From Periplaneta americana (lineage: Eukaryota > Arthropoda > Insecta > Blattodea > Blattidae), in NCBI RefSeq assembly GCF_040183065.1, contig NC_091120.1:15455708-15519707 (forward strand): DNA of 64,000 nt, given 5' to 3'. Shown one piece after another: positions 35,743-50,015 of this stretch. How positions within the stretch are numbered: position 1 is the stretch's first letter; each line of letters starts with the position of its first letter. The translations under genes and the position numbers were made by a program. A model generated the notes under the pieces. That model was not told where the DNA came from and made no database searches. It saw only the letters and a list, made by a program, of their open reading frames with translations.

Positions 35743-38700
35743 GTGATAAAACAAAAATTTTACAATAATAAAATAAATACTAAGACGGATAAAATAAAAT
35801 ATAAAACCACTAGCGAGAGTTAACACAACTTAAATAAGCATATAATAACCGGAAAAAATGCCAAACTCGAAAATAACAGAAAAGTTCGTTGTATCGCAGA
35901 CGACAGCGAGGTTACAAGTTTTTCTCGCTTATGCAGTTTCTTCTTCAGAGCCTCCTAAAAATGTATAAATGAAGTTTTACTGTTTCAGTAAGGTATTTTT
36001 ATTACTAGTGCTTTAATTTGAGTATAGATACTTTGTGCCATTCATTGGATTTCCTTAAATCCCCTGCCAATTTTTTTAAGTAAATAGGCGAGTTTATTAT
36101 TGTGGCCTAATTATCAAAAACATCTCTTTTTGTAAATAATATGAACTATAACCCAGGGAAAGCTGTTACATTTTTCAGTACAGTGTCATTATTTGAATGA
36201 GTTATTTATTTTTTTAATATATCCTTAATGTAGCCAGCGTAAACAATACCTATCAGGCTTTATTTCAGTATAGTACTTTTGTACTTGCAGTAAGTGTTTT
36301 AATGATAACATGTCTCAGCGTATGTGGTGGGAATAATTTCTTGCAGAATATGGGAGCATGGAGCAATTACAAGTATTGTATGACATGCGTGTGAGAGAGG
36401 TGCATCATCTTGCTGAACAACTTGAGCAAGAAAAACAGAAATCAACAAGGGAAAAAGATCAGTTGTATAGGAAGTTTGCTCTTTCAGAGGCTGAAAAAGA
36501 AAGAGCCAAACAGCAACATACACAGGTCACCAAACTTCTTAGTAAGTTGTAATCTTATTCCGTTTTTGTAAAAATTAGGAATTTGATACCGTAGTTATTT
36601 AGAATCAGTGAGGGAAGTGAGACGGTATGCGACGGTATGGAATACCGCCACTGGTTTCTATGGCCAGAAAACATACTGTTAGTGAAAAATGACATACTGT
36701 CACTGAAAAAATGTGACGGTAAAAATTTGTTTATACATTTCTTCACAGCAAAGAGTACTATCTCTCTGCTTCGTAAATCTAAATCATAGCCTTGTGGAAA
36801 TGTATTCATTGTGTATTTTGACATGCTTACTTGATAAGCTCAACCCCTGGAATGCTTACAAAGGTAGTATTTCAGGTATAGAAGGCTGTGGTCTGTAGCT
36901 TGTGGTGGCCATTGTTATCAATTTAGTGACTATGTCATTTTTTTTGTTGCACTTTTTATTACTAATTAAGTAAGGCACTTTGAAGCTTTAACATTATTTT
37001 GTGTGAGATCGTGCGTATTGGCTTGGTTTCCGCACAAAACCAATCCGTGGAAAGTCTAAAATTCCACATTCAGTATTCCCAACCTAACACATATAACAAT
37101 TTCCCTCTTCTTACCGCTTAAGTGACATGTTGATTTTACTGCTTTAGGCTTTTAACATATTATTTTTAGAGACGTTCAATATAGTAATAATTATAAATTG
37201 GAAACTTACCACTGCAATTTCACCTAAATTGCACTGTTAATTATTGTTTTTAAATATTTGCAAAAATTAAGTAAACTCTACAACTCCACTAAAGTTACTG
37301 CATTCGTGATGCAAGTAACATTAAGGAAGCTGTGAAAAAATCAACAAGATTCCAGACTCATCATAGACTGGGGGGAAAAAAAAGACAGATGTATATCACG
37401 GCCTGCTGGAGTATAGTAAACACAGAAAACATTTTAAAGCAACAGTGTTGAAGATAGATGTTTTTGTTTTGCCATCATTGAACAGAAACCAAGATGGAGA
37501 TTTCATTGCAACTAATTAGAAATTCCTCTTTCAGGTATGTAATAAACGATCTTCGCACAAAATAATGTACGATACACGAGCGGTATGTTTTCTTTCAATT
37601 CTCGGAAATTAAAAAAGCTCAACTACGTTTTGCTTTTTCAAACTTTTCCTCGAACATGAAAACTTCAACATACCGCTCTTGTAACGCATATTACTATAAA
37701 ATGATAAGTCTTAATGGACATTGTAAATTTATTAGTAAATAGCTGAAATAAATTGAAATTATTTTATTAAGAAATTTAATATGTTGTGTAAGCTTCAAAT
37801 ATTCGTGTTACTGATTGCACGAAACAATTTATTGTATACATAATTTATGTCTATGTTGTAAGGGAGGGGGTATGCCTTTTTTAAATCGAGGTATGCCAGA
37901 GGAAAATCCTGGGGTAGCATACCACCTCTGGTTTTTTTCCCCACTTTCCTCACTGTTTAGAATTAGCAAGTACTTGATAATTGAGCGAATTTTCATAATC
38001 CTTTTAGTAACCATTCAAACTAACCAAATTATAATCTTTTCACTGTAAGAAAAATCCTAATATAAACAATAGCACGTGACTGAAGTGAGGCTTCATTGGC
38101 CGCTGTTTGGCGCCATAGATTCTCAGTACGTGTTCCCGCCTACTGTTGTACATTCTGTTTCATGTTAAAAATTTCCCGTTACTCGTCAAGTAGGCCTAAC
38201 CTCACTACTATGTATTCATTTGCTTAGGAAGCATTTATTTTATAATTACTGTAATTAAATTATTTTTAAGTCTTATGTCTTCATAATGGACAGTTGAGGA
38301 TACGGAAGCCATACTTCAGTACCACGTGCTTACGTGAACAACTACGAGCTCAAGTGACGCCAGCTTGTTACAAGAACAGACTACCTCGGTATTACTGTTG
38401 GTATTCATCCGCGTTCATAGTACATAACAAAATATAAAAGTAGCTTTTCTTTTACATAGCGTTTTACATATGAGTGTAGTTATATGTTTCATCGTATTTA
38501 ACAACTAGAATTCAATGTTTTATTTTCAAATACAAGAGTGTGGTTTCCAAATACGAACTATATTTTCCTGTGTCATGTAAGTGTTTCGACTGGGAGCCAA
38601 TAATGGGTATGACAGCAACGTGCTTATGTTTACATTAGGATTTTTCTTACAGCGAAAACAGTATAGAAGTGACTGGGAACTAGAGGTTGCCATAGTAGAA

Positions 38701-41700
38701 TTGTCAACTACTACGGTTTTGCCATAATTATTACAGGTTCCCCCCCACTATTACGGCATTACAGTCAAAGGGGAAAAAAAAGTAAAATTATCACGGCTAT
38801 ATATATGAACTGGCTGAAGAGGAACATATTATTACATTAATTCACAGAGATAACTTGGACTCTCACTCTGAGAGAGGAACATAGGTTAAGGGTGTTTGAG
38901 AATAAGGTGCTTAGGAAAATATTTGGGGCTAAGCGGGATGAAGTTACAGGAGAATGGAGAAAGTTACACAACACAGAACTGCACGCATTGTATTCTTCAC
39001 CTGACATAATTAGGAACTTGAAATCCAGACGTTTGAGATGGGCAGGGCATGTAGCACGTATGGGCGAATCCAGAAATGCATATAGAGTGTTAGTTGGGAG
39101 ACCGGAGGGAAAAAGACCTTTAGGGAGGCCGAGACGTAGATGGGAGGATAATATTAAAATGGATTTGAGGGAGGTGGGGTATGATGATAGAGACTGGCTT
39201 AATCTTGCACAGGATAGGGACCGATGGCGGGCTTATGTGAGGGCGGCAATGAACCTTCGGGTTCCTTAAAAGCCATTTGTAAGTAAGTAATTCACAGAGA
39301 TAATAGATGAAGTAATTGCGAACAAGTTTTGTCATATAAGATTTTTAGTACATCCAATAGTTTTGAGAATATGAAATGCAACATTACAAAGAGTAGCTGT
39401 GCTCTTTGACATCATTGCTCCTCATTTGGGGTGAGTGTCACTCCAATCATCCACTCCGCAAGACTTGGGAGAGAAGAATGTAAACAAAAACCCATTATAC
39501 ACATTTCGATCAAATTACTATACAGACGTGGACAAATTATTAGACTAAAACGTTTTTCTTGGAAACATAATGTAATTCGTCATATCACCTATCAGTATAA
39601 TTCACAGAGTCTCTATTGTTATAAATGTGATTGTTTACATCTTCTGGTATATTTTTCCAATGGTTAAGTATATTTTATCTGGCTGTGTTGGTACTACTGG
39701 TGTTTTAATTATATAATGCAGAAGATTTCAACAGTCTGTTCTCCCATGGCCTGCAAGAAGACCGGACATGAACAAAATTGAAAATCTATTATATATACTG
39801 TAGACGAAAGTGAACAAAAAGAGGCTTACAACAAAACATGGACTCATTTAAGTACCGTCCGATATTTGGCTAAATGATGCTGATATTAAAAGAAAGTGTC
39901 AAATTTTGGTTTCCAGTATCCCTGACAAAATCAACGTGTTAATAAAGAATAAGGGAATTTTCACAAAATATTAGTAACCTCAAGACACTATTTTCTGTTC
40001 ATTATTTCTATGCAAAATACATTTTTGTTCATTATTTCTGCCGATAAATACAGCTTTGTTGCACATATAATTAATTTTGTCTAATAATTTGTCCACGTCT
40101 GTAGATGAAAAACATAAAGTATTCAATGAATTAATGACGCAAATTATTCGGTTTTTAACATTCCTTATTATGCTATAACCTCTGTAACTCTAAATTTAAT
40201 ACCATAAAACTTATTTAACGTTCACAGTAACTTTTGATTTCTTTGTTTTTTTATGTAATTACAAAATAGTAAAGAATGTATTTACTTACTTACTTACTGG
40301 CTTTTAAGGAACCCGGAGGTTCATTGCTGCCCTCACATAAGCCCGCCATTGGTCCCTATCCTGAGCAAGATTAATCCAGTCTCTACCATCATATCCCACC
40401 TCCCTCAAATCCATTTTAATATTATCTTACCACCTACGTCTCGGCCTCCCCAAAGGTCTTTTTCCCTCCGGCCTCCCAACTAACACTCTATATGCATTTC
40501 TGGATTCGCCCATACGTGCTACAATGCCCTGGCCATCTCAAACGTCTGGATTTTATGTTCCTGAATGTGTTGTTGTTTTCTAATGCCAGGCTTTTGACAA
40601 TAAAGTCATTTGACCTCTTGCACTCCAATTTTTTCAAAGATATTATCATGGCCAGCCACTGAAGCACAGATTTTGAGGTGTTCCGAATCCATTTCTTGGT
40701 TTGAGTTGCACAATGGGCAATTAGGGGACTGATATATTCCAATTCTATGCAGGTGTTTGGCCAAACAATCATGGCCAGTTGCCAATCTTAATGCAGCTAC
40801 AGACGATTTTCGTGGTAAATCGGGAATTAACTGTGGATTTTGATGCAGAGAGTTCCATTTTTTCCCTTGGGATTGTGTTATCAAATTATGTTTGGTGAAG
40901 TCTAAGTATGTATGTATGTAAGCCGTATCTTCGCAGGAGGGTGCGGAGTGTGAATGTGCGGCTTGAGCGGGCTCTGATGAGACCTGGGGCATCACACATT
41001 GGTTTGATAGATGTAAGCCCTATAAGAAGGTATGAATATACGTCACATGGCCTGCATCTGAATGGTAGAGGCAAGGAGCACCTTTCGGTTCTTATTGCTA
41101 ATAGCATCAGAGGCAGCCATGTTAAAAAGCAGAGTTGTAATATTCCTGTGTTAGTTAATGCTAGGGCTTCTCCTTTTTTAGGTTAAACCTCCCACCAGTA
41201 AGGTGTTTGAAACAAGTTCAACTAAATTGTAAATGCTCTGATGTTTCTAGTAATGAACACAGTAACTTCACTATTTTTCATCAAAATATTAGGGGATTAA
41301 AACAAAAAACTGATGAATTGATCACTTCTTTAGCAACTCAAAAGCATAAACCTCAGATATTATGTATAACTGAACATCATATGAAGCAACAGGAAATACT
41401 ACAACTGTCTTTACATGGATATGTATTAGGTTCTCATTTCTGTAGACATGTCTTCCAAAAAGGGGGTGCCTGTATTTTTATCAGAGAGGATCTATTATTT
41501 AGTAAAATTGATATATCTGATTTTTGCCTTGAACAAGATATTGAAATCTGTGGAATACAAATTGGTTATGAGATATCAAATTTAATTATCTTATGTGTTT
41601 ATAGGGCGCCAATGGGAGATTATAAGAAATTTACAACTAACTTAGATTCATTATTGAAAAGACTTTATAAACCACATACCGAATTTGTAATCTGTGGTGA

Positions 41701-44700
41701 CATAAACATAGATTATCTATCAGAAAGCTCACGTAAAAGAAAATTAAACTCGCTTCTTGAAACTTATAATCTTAGTCACACAGTAAGTTTTCCAACCAGA
41801 ACACAAGCTGGAAGTAGTACTGCCATTGATAATATATTTATAGATAAAAGTAGATTGAATTCCTATTCAACAGGACCATTAGTCAATGGCCTGTCTGATC
41901 ACGATGCACAAATTCTAAGTGTTTTCAATATGAGAGAAAAATTCCAAAGTGTTAATCTAAAAATAAAAAAAAGGATTATAAATGCTGAATCTCTTCATCA
42001 TTTAAATACATGTCTACAAAATGAATCTTGGGAAAATGTATATAGTACCGATACCATTGATATTAATACTAAATTTAATGCATTTTTCACTACATTTACG
42101 AATTATTTCAATGAATGTTTTCCAGTCAAGGTGGTGAAAAAATGTAAAAGTAAAAACATGTGGATAACTCAAGGAATTAAAATATCATGTGCTAGAAAAA
42201 GGAATCTATATTTAATGAGTAGGAATAGTGATGATCCTCATGTTCTTAATTACTACAAGAATTACTGTAAAACTTTGACAAAAGTTATAAAAGATGCAAA
42301 GAAAATGTATCTGAATGAAAAAATACAAAATTCAGATAATAAGATTAAAACTATTTGGGATATTATTAAAAATGAAACTAATCGATATTCAAAGAGTGAA
42401 AATATTACTTGCATTAAAATCAATGATAGTAAAATAGATAACCCAAAATCAATTGCAAATCATTTTAATGACTTCTATATAAATATTATTCAGAACTTAA
42501 ACATTCAAGATTGTCCAGAAGATGCTGCACTTGGTTACCTAACTGATGCATTTAACACTGAGTTTTTAGGTCTCAAATTTATTCCCACTACCGCAGCAGA
42601 AATCATGCATGTGATAAAACAACTAAAAACAAAATATTCCTCTGGATATGATGAAATTCCAAGTAAAGTTCTGAAAGCTTGTTCTGAAATATTATCCCAT
42701 CCGTTAAGCTATCTATGCAATTTGTCAATGCAATGTGGTATTTTTCCAGAAAGACTCAAATATTCAATAGTAAAACCAATATACAAAAAGGGAGATAAAT
42801 GTACTATTGCTAATTACAGACCCATATCATTATTAACAACATTTTCAAAAGTGTTTGAGAAAGTTATGTATAATAGATTATATCATTACCTGGAGTCCAA
42901 CAATATATTAGTTTTAGAACAGTTTGGATTTAGAAAACAAAAATCGACAGAGAATGCTGCTTTTAGTTTGGTGGATGAAATACTAAATTCATTAAATTCG
43001 AAACTACATGTAGGTGGGATTTTTTGTGACTTGGCTAAAGCATTTGATTGTGTAGACCATAGTATATTAGTAAAAAAATTGAAGTTTTATGGTATTAAAG
43101 ATGAGATGTTGGGTTGGTTTACATCGTACTTATCAAATAGAAAACAAAAAGTAGAAATAAATGTACCAAATAGTCATAAAGTTACTTATTCAGAATTTAG
43201 AAATATTAAACATGGTGTTCCGCAGGGGTCAATTTTAGGTCCATTGTTGTTTCTAGTTTATATTAATGATTTAGCCTTGACCATAAACAATTTATCTAAA
43301 GTAATTTTATTTGCAGATGATACAAGTGTAATTATTTCAAGCAAAAAATACGATCATTTTATAAACACTTCTAATACAGTGCTGAATCTAATGAATGAAT
43401 GGTTCCATGTAAATAAACTAGCACTTAATGTTGATAAAACCAGTGCAGTCAAATTTAGTACACACAATAGTGCTCAGGTTTCCTACAGTATTCGATTAAA
43501 TGGAACTCATCTCAAAGAATCTATAAGCGCAAAGTTTCTTGGTTTAGAATTGGATAATCACTTGAACTGGAAAACGCATATAGAATGTATTACTCGTAAA
43601 TTGAGCTCTGCCTGTTATTCATTAAGATCCTTATCTACTATTGGTGATATAAACTTACTTAAAATGTCATACTTTGCATATTTTCACTCTGTAATGAAAT
43701 ATGGATTAATATTCTGGGGTAACTCGTCTGAAGCTAAACACGTTTTTGTTTTACAAAAGAAAGCTATAAGAATAATGGCCGGTGTGCATAAAAGGACCTC
43801 ATGTAAAAATATTTTCCGAAACTTAGAAATCTTGACTTTACCTTGTGAATACATTCTTTCCCTAATGATGCTGTATATTAAGAACCAAGATAAATTCAGT
43901 ACTAATCAAGACATTCATCATTTTAATACAAGACATAAATCAGATCTTCATCTACCCTCTGTTAGTCTAAGCTGTTTTAAAAAAGGAGTTCGCTATTCAT
44001 GTATAACAGTCTTCAATGCACTGCCTAATAATCTTAAAGATTTGAAGAACAACGAGAAAAGGTTCAGAACAGAATTAACCAAATTTCTACATACTCATAC
44101 CTTCTACACAATTGATGAATTGTTTATGCTTGTGAATTGAATTATTCTACTTAAATGACATGTACAATTTTATATAGCTCAACTAAAATATGTTTTTATA
44201 TTGACTTAATCTGTTTACTATGTATTGTATTTTTTGTTTAGCATAACTGATGAATTGTATGTACTGTATACGTCAACTGATGAATTGTTTAAGCTTATAA
44301 ATTGAATTAATCTACTTCATATGAATTGTATAGCTTAACGAAAATAAGTTTGTAAATTGAACTAATTTGATTGTATATGTTTGTATAGTTTGGCTGATGA
44401 ATTGTATATGTTCTTAAAATGATTACTAGTCTGTGTAGCTCTACTGATGAATTGTATATAGACCTACTGTAAATTGAATGGTAATATGTATAGCTCAACT
44501 GATGAATTGTTTATGATTATAAATTGAATTAATCTACTTGATATTAATTGCACAAATTTGTATAGCTTAATGAAAGTATGCTACTTTGTATTGTATATAT
44601 TTGTATAGTTTTGGCCGATGAATTGTATATGCTTTAAATTGAATAGTAATCTATATAGCTCTACTGATAAATTGTTTGTGTTTGTAATTTGAAGTAGTTT

Positions 44701-47700
44701 GCATGATATGTATTATCAATTTCTGTATATCACAACTGGTTGAATTGTTTATACCTTAAATTTAATTAAATTGTTTTGTATTATAATATAGCTCAACTTA
44801 TGAATGATCGTTTGCGTTTGTAAATTTAATAATCTGATTGGCTATGTATTGTATACTTTTAGTAGAGCCATCGATGTAGCTCAGTCGGCAGACTCGCTGG
44901 GCTGCTGTTCCGGAGCTGCGTTCGGGCTTGGGTTGGATCCCCCTTTGGACTTTGGTTTCTTCCGAGGTTTTCCACAGCCGTGGGACTGAAGCCGGATGGT
45001 CTATGGCGAGTCCTTGGCATCAACACCTTTGATTGATTACCCCCTTTGATTTGATTACCTGGTTGGGTTTTTCCGAGGTTTCCCCCACCGAAAAGGCAAA
45101 TGCCGGGTAATATTTTGGCGAATCCTCGGACCTCATTTCATCTCACTACATCTCGCCAAAATGTAAAAAAAAAAAAATTGTACAACATTGTAAAAATTGT
45201 AGAAAATTACTAAATTGTAAAACTATAAAAATTTGTAAAAATTGTAATTGTAATATTGTAAAATGTTGACATGTTCCACATCTTAAAGCTACATTGCTCA
45301 TGTAAGATCTATGGAATAAAATAAATGAATGAATGAATTTTCACAGAGTAATAGGCTACGTAGATTTATTAACAGGTCTGTAAGTAGCAGTGCTGCCCTT
45401 CTTTGCTAAAGCATCGCATTCTCGTTTCCCAGGATTCCACAATGGGATGGTATCCATTGGAATACAATTCTTTTATTGAGTGATATTAATTGAGAGAGCA
45501 TTTTAGTTATTTCTGCTGTTTGAGATGAAGGTGTGTGTTTAGAGACTATTGATAGAATAGCTGCTTTGGAGTCTGACAATATAACTGCATTTTTAAATTT
45601 ACTGATGTGGCATAGAAGATTCCTGAGACTTTCACTTATTGCAATGATTTCTCCATCAAAACTTGTTGTTCCATACCCAAGAGATCTATAAAGTGAGAAG
45701 AGACAGCACGTAACACCTGCACCGGCACCTTGTTCTCTGGAGATCAAGGATCCGTCAGTGTATAAATGAAGCCAGTGTTGTGGAGGGTACCTAATATTAA
45801 TTGTCTCTAAAGACAATTGTTTTAGTAATGTTCCTGAATGTATATTCTTATAAAACAAAACTATTTTCATTAAAGATTCCTTTACATTTGATGTAAACTC
45901 AAAATAACATTAATAAGAATACACATTCTGTAACTTAATCTCTACTTAAGTTATCTTTGAAAGAAATAAAAAAATAAGTAATTTACAAAAGAAATTATGT
46001 TAAGTAATGTATTAAGTGTTACGTATGTACAGTAATTTGATCGAAATACATCTGATGAGACGTTTTTGTTAACTTTCTCCTCTTGCAAGTCATGTGCATT
46101 GGATGATTGGAGTTACATTCACCCTCATTGTGGAGCAATGACCTCAAGAAGGACAGCTACTCTTTGCAGCATTGCAACATGCTACATTTCGTATTCTCGA
46201 AACTATTGGACATATAAAAAAACTTATTGACAAAACTTGTTTACATTGACTTCATCTGTTACCTTTGTGAATTAATTTAATAGGTTCCTTTCAATCCTGT
46301 ATATATCTTCAGAAAAGAGGAAAAAAATACGTAATGGAATGTCAAATAGAAGCTTGCAGGAGTTGTTGATATCTTGAATATTTTATTAAAAAATTCTCAA
46401 ATTTGATTAATGAAGGTGATCATGACAGACTTGAAAAGGAATTTGGATCTTACTAATACGATACTTTTACTGAATATAAACTGGATCTAAGATAGATACA
46501 AATATGGCCGAAAGTGCAGATTTCAGAAATGAAAGTGGATGTAAAACATTAAGTCAACTTATGGTTGCAGTACTAAGTGTGTCTTACAGTGACTCTTCTA
46601 TGGGAAGTCTTCATTGTCGTGAAAAAGTCTCATCTAATACAATATGAACTTCAGCATGAAACAAGTTTCCATTTTCTTAAGTTATGAAGTTAAGAGATGC
46701 AAACTCAAAGTGAATGATACAGAGAGAGGAAGAGACGGAGTGTATTATGCTTGTGTCATGAGTGAGTGTTCCTTCAAACTGGGCTATTGCATTGTTAGTC
46801 TTGATGTGTATTACTGCTTATATATCACTTTTGTATATTTCAATAGCTTCCAGTAAAGAAAAGGTCTCAGAGCTGGAGAAAGAAGTGGAAACTTTGAAAG
46901 GAAATCTGAAAAATATGGAGGAATCAAACATGAAGGTAAGGAATGAAATAAGTTCAAATTTTATCCAGACTGAATTTGTGCTACGATTAAAAAAATATTT
47001 GCTTACCTGAGAAAAAGTTGAATAATAACTGCAGTTCTTTTGAGACTTTTTAAAGCTGATATTAATCAAATTAGACGAACAAAAGTGAATGCAGCCATGC
47101 TATAGTAAGCTTTTGAAAGGCAAATTGAAACAAGCCATAAGGTTCAGAAAACGTGGATAATTTTCTAATTGTAGTTCTAGAAAACAAAGATCTTTTTACA
47201 AAAAAAGCATTGCTAACAGACGAGTCAGTTTAGTTTCTTTGTTGAATTCTGTATAGGAATTTTAGTTCGCATAATTATTATAAAGATGAGCAATTGTGAA
47301 TATCAATTCACTTTATTTCAATTCAGTTTATTTGGCCATTAGACATACAGTTTTAGGCTTCGTCAGAATACCTTGAAAAAAAACATATAAATACATTTAA
47401 AAAAACACTAATAACAGAAACAGTAAAATTTAAGTAATACAATGAAAACATGAAATAATTTGAAACTTTTAAATTGAAGAAAACTAACTAAATTGCAATT
47501 AAAACTTATTTATTAAAATACAATTTCATACAAATTTGTGTTAAAAAACTCAGCAACAGAATAAAAGGGGTTATGTAATAACCAATTGTAAAATTTAGTA
47601 TTGAAACTATTGATTGGTAATTTATAATATTGACTTGGGAGCTTATTATATAATTTCATCCCCATAATTAAAAAGTTTGTATTGCTCTTGTGTAATCTAC

Positions 47701-49937
47701 AATATGGAATATTAATTTGTTCACTATTTCTAATTTCATGATCATGTATATTGGCCACTAATGAGTAATTGTCGATATTTTGTCTAGTGTACAGTACTAG
47801 GTCATATATATACAAATTTATGATTGTTAAAATCCGTAATTGTCTGAAAAGTGGCCGACAATGTTCCAGATAGTTTGATTTACATAAAATTCTAATGGCC
47901 TTCTTTTGTAAAATCAAGATGCTTCCAATTTTGGTTCCATTTCCCCAGAAAATTAGGGCATATCGAATTATCGACTGAAAGAAAGAAAAGTAGGCATCTC
48001 TTAAAAAATTTTGAGAAACGCAAGTAGTTAATTTGTTTAGCAAATATAAAACTCTTGATAGCTTTGTGCATATGTACTCGATGTGCTTATCCCATGTTAA
48101 ACTGGTGTCTATGAAAAGTCCCAGAAATTTTGTGTAGTTGAGGTTGTTGTCCTTATTTATTAGATAGTTTAGGCTGAAAGTTAAGTTGATGGTTTTTTCT
48201 TGATTAAGCAAGAAACCATTAGATTTAAACCATGAAGCCATCTGTGATAGAGTGTCGTTGTTGAGAGCATGTAATTGATTTAGAGCAGAGGAAGAACATA
48301 GGAAAGTAGTGTCATCTGCATACATAATTGTTATGCTTTGATGAATTCTGGAAGGTCATTTATTGCTATTAAAAGTAATAGGGGACCAATTATTGACCCT
48401 TGAGGAACCCCATAATGTGTAGTGGTAAGACTTGACCAATTTTCACCTATAGCAACTAATTGACTTCTCCCATGAAGATAGGAATTAGAGTTTCTTGATT
48501 TTAATGAATTATGTCACTGAAATTTCTTATGTTTCAGATTGCAAATGAATTGGATGCTGTGACTACGTCAGCAAAAGATTTGGAGCAAAAAGTTTGCTTT
48601 CTGGAACGTAATAAATTTTCTAACGCAGACACCCTTCTTCGTGGATTACAAGAGCGACATGACAAGGAAATACAGAACATGAGAAATCAGATGGAATCTG
48701 TTCAAGCGCAACTTCGTGCCAAGGTATGCTACAGAAATGCAGCTAGTGTCTTGCCTTTACTCTACAGCCTGACTGGAATTCGGTGCCTGTTTTACTCCTT
48801 GATGTTTTTTAGTAAATAGTGTGAAGTGTTACTAAATGTAGAATGAACCACGAAATTATAATGACATATATATGAAGCTTATTTCTGAGATCATTTTCAG
48901 TTTCAAAAAAATTGAGATAATATTGGTTAGTTTCAAATAATTAAGCATTTATTTCGAAATTTGGGCAATATGTCACTGTGAACCAAGCTTCTGTAGACTG
49001 ACCAAGTATTAATTACTTACTTATGACTTTCAAGGAACCCGGAGGTTCATTGCCGCCATCACATAAGCCTGCCATCGGTTTCTATCCTGAGCAAGGTTAA
49101 TCCAGTCTCTACAATTGTATCCCACCTCCCTCAAATCCATTTTTATATTATCCTCCCATCTACATCTCGGTCTCCCAAAGGTATTTTTTCCTCTGGCTTC
49201 CCAACTAACACTCTATATGGCCATACATGGATTGTTGTTGTTGTTGTTGAATAGAGCTGAAGAGAATAAAGCTACAAAAACTTAATTGACCATTTCATGT
49301 AATAGTTGTGTTTGTGTACTAAATTATTTTAAAATGTTATATAACCTTCAAGAGAGAACATAAATCATCCTTAATGATTAAATTTAGGAAATTACAAAAA
49401 TAAGCTGTGTTTTCATCCCACAATCAACTGATAATAACAAAAATACAGGTTGACAGGCGACGACAGAAAACAAAAGATGCGAAAACAAATGAATGAGGTG
49501 TATAAACAATTGAATGCTCTTTCATAAAAATATAGCCATGCTATTTGAAATTTCAAAGTGGGAGGGGGATGGGGGGTGAAATTTAGAATGCAATTAAGCC
49601 TGATTTCAGACTTCCCCCTCAATATCTAAATTTACGTGTTTTTTGTTTAAATTGAATTAAATTTAAATAATTAGTTATTTAGTGGTTCGAGTCCTCATGG
49701 GGGAAGAAATTTTCTCATGAAATTTCGGCCAGTGTATGGGACCGGTGTCCACCCAGCATCGTGATGCACTTGGGTAGCTACAATAGGTAGTGAAATCCGG
49801 TTGCAAAAGCCAGCTATAACGACTGGGGGGATACCTCCATTCTGGTTGGATGATCGTCCACCTCTGCTTCAGCATGTGGCCGTGAGGCCAGCAGCTGGCG
49901 GGTTGGTCTAGGCCTTTCACGAGCTGTAGTGCCACGG

Positions 49938-50015
<78 letters not shown>

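Larger units (their letters stand above)
40909..45337 (+). mobile_element. CR1-like LINE, nearly full ORF2, 5'-truncated in ORF1
   Basis: Contains the ORF1 C-terminus, an intact ORF2, a long repetitive 3' UTR with a SINE inserted, and the 3' end TGTTCCACATCTTAAAGC to AATAAATGAATGAATGAAT. Confidence 0.88.
40569..45827 (-). mobile_element. RNase H LINE with a CR1-like LINE inserted
   Basis: Flanked by a 14-bp duplication ATGTTCCTGAATGT (40555-40568, 45828-45841). Minus-strand coding pieces at 40580-40908 ([20 protein letters not shown]) and 45338-45827 ([50 protein letters not shown]) are parts of one RNase H and C-terminal region, split by 40909-45337. Confidence 0.88.

Noticed and set aside
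44249..44680. Repeated CTGATGA cores in the LINE 3' UTR that look like hammerhead cores
   Set aside because: No stem II and no GAAA at the right distance in any unit, so not a hammerhead.
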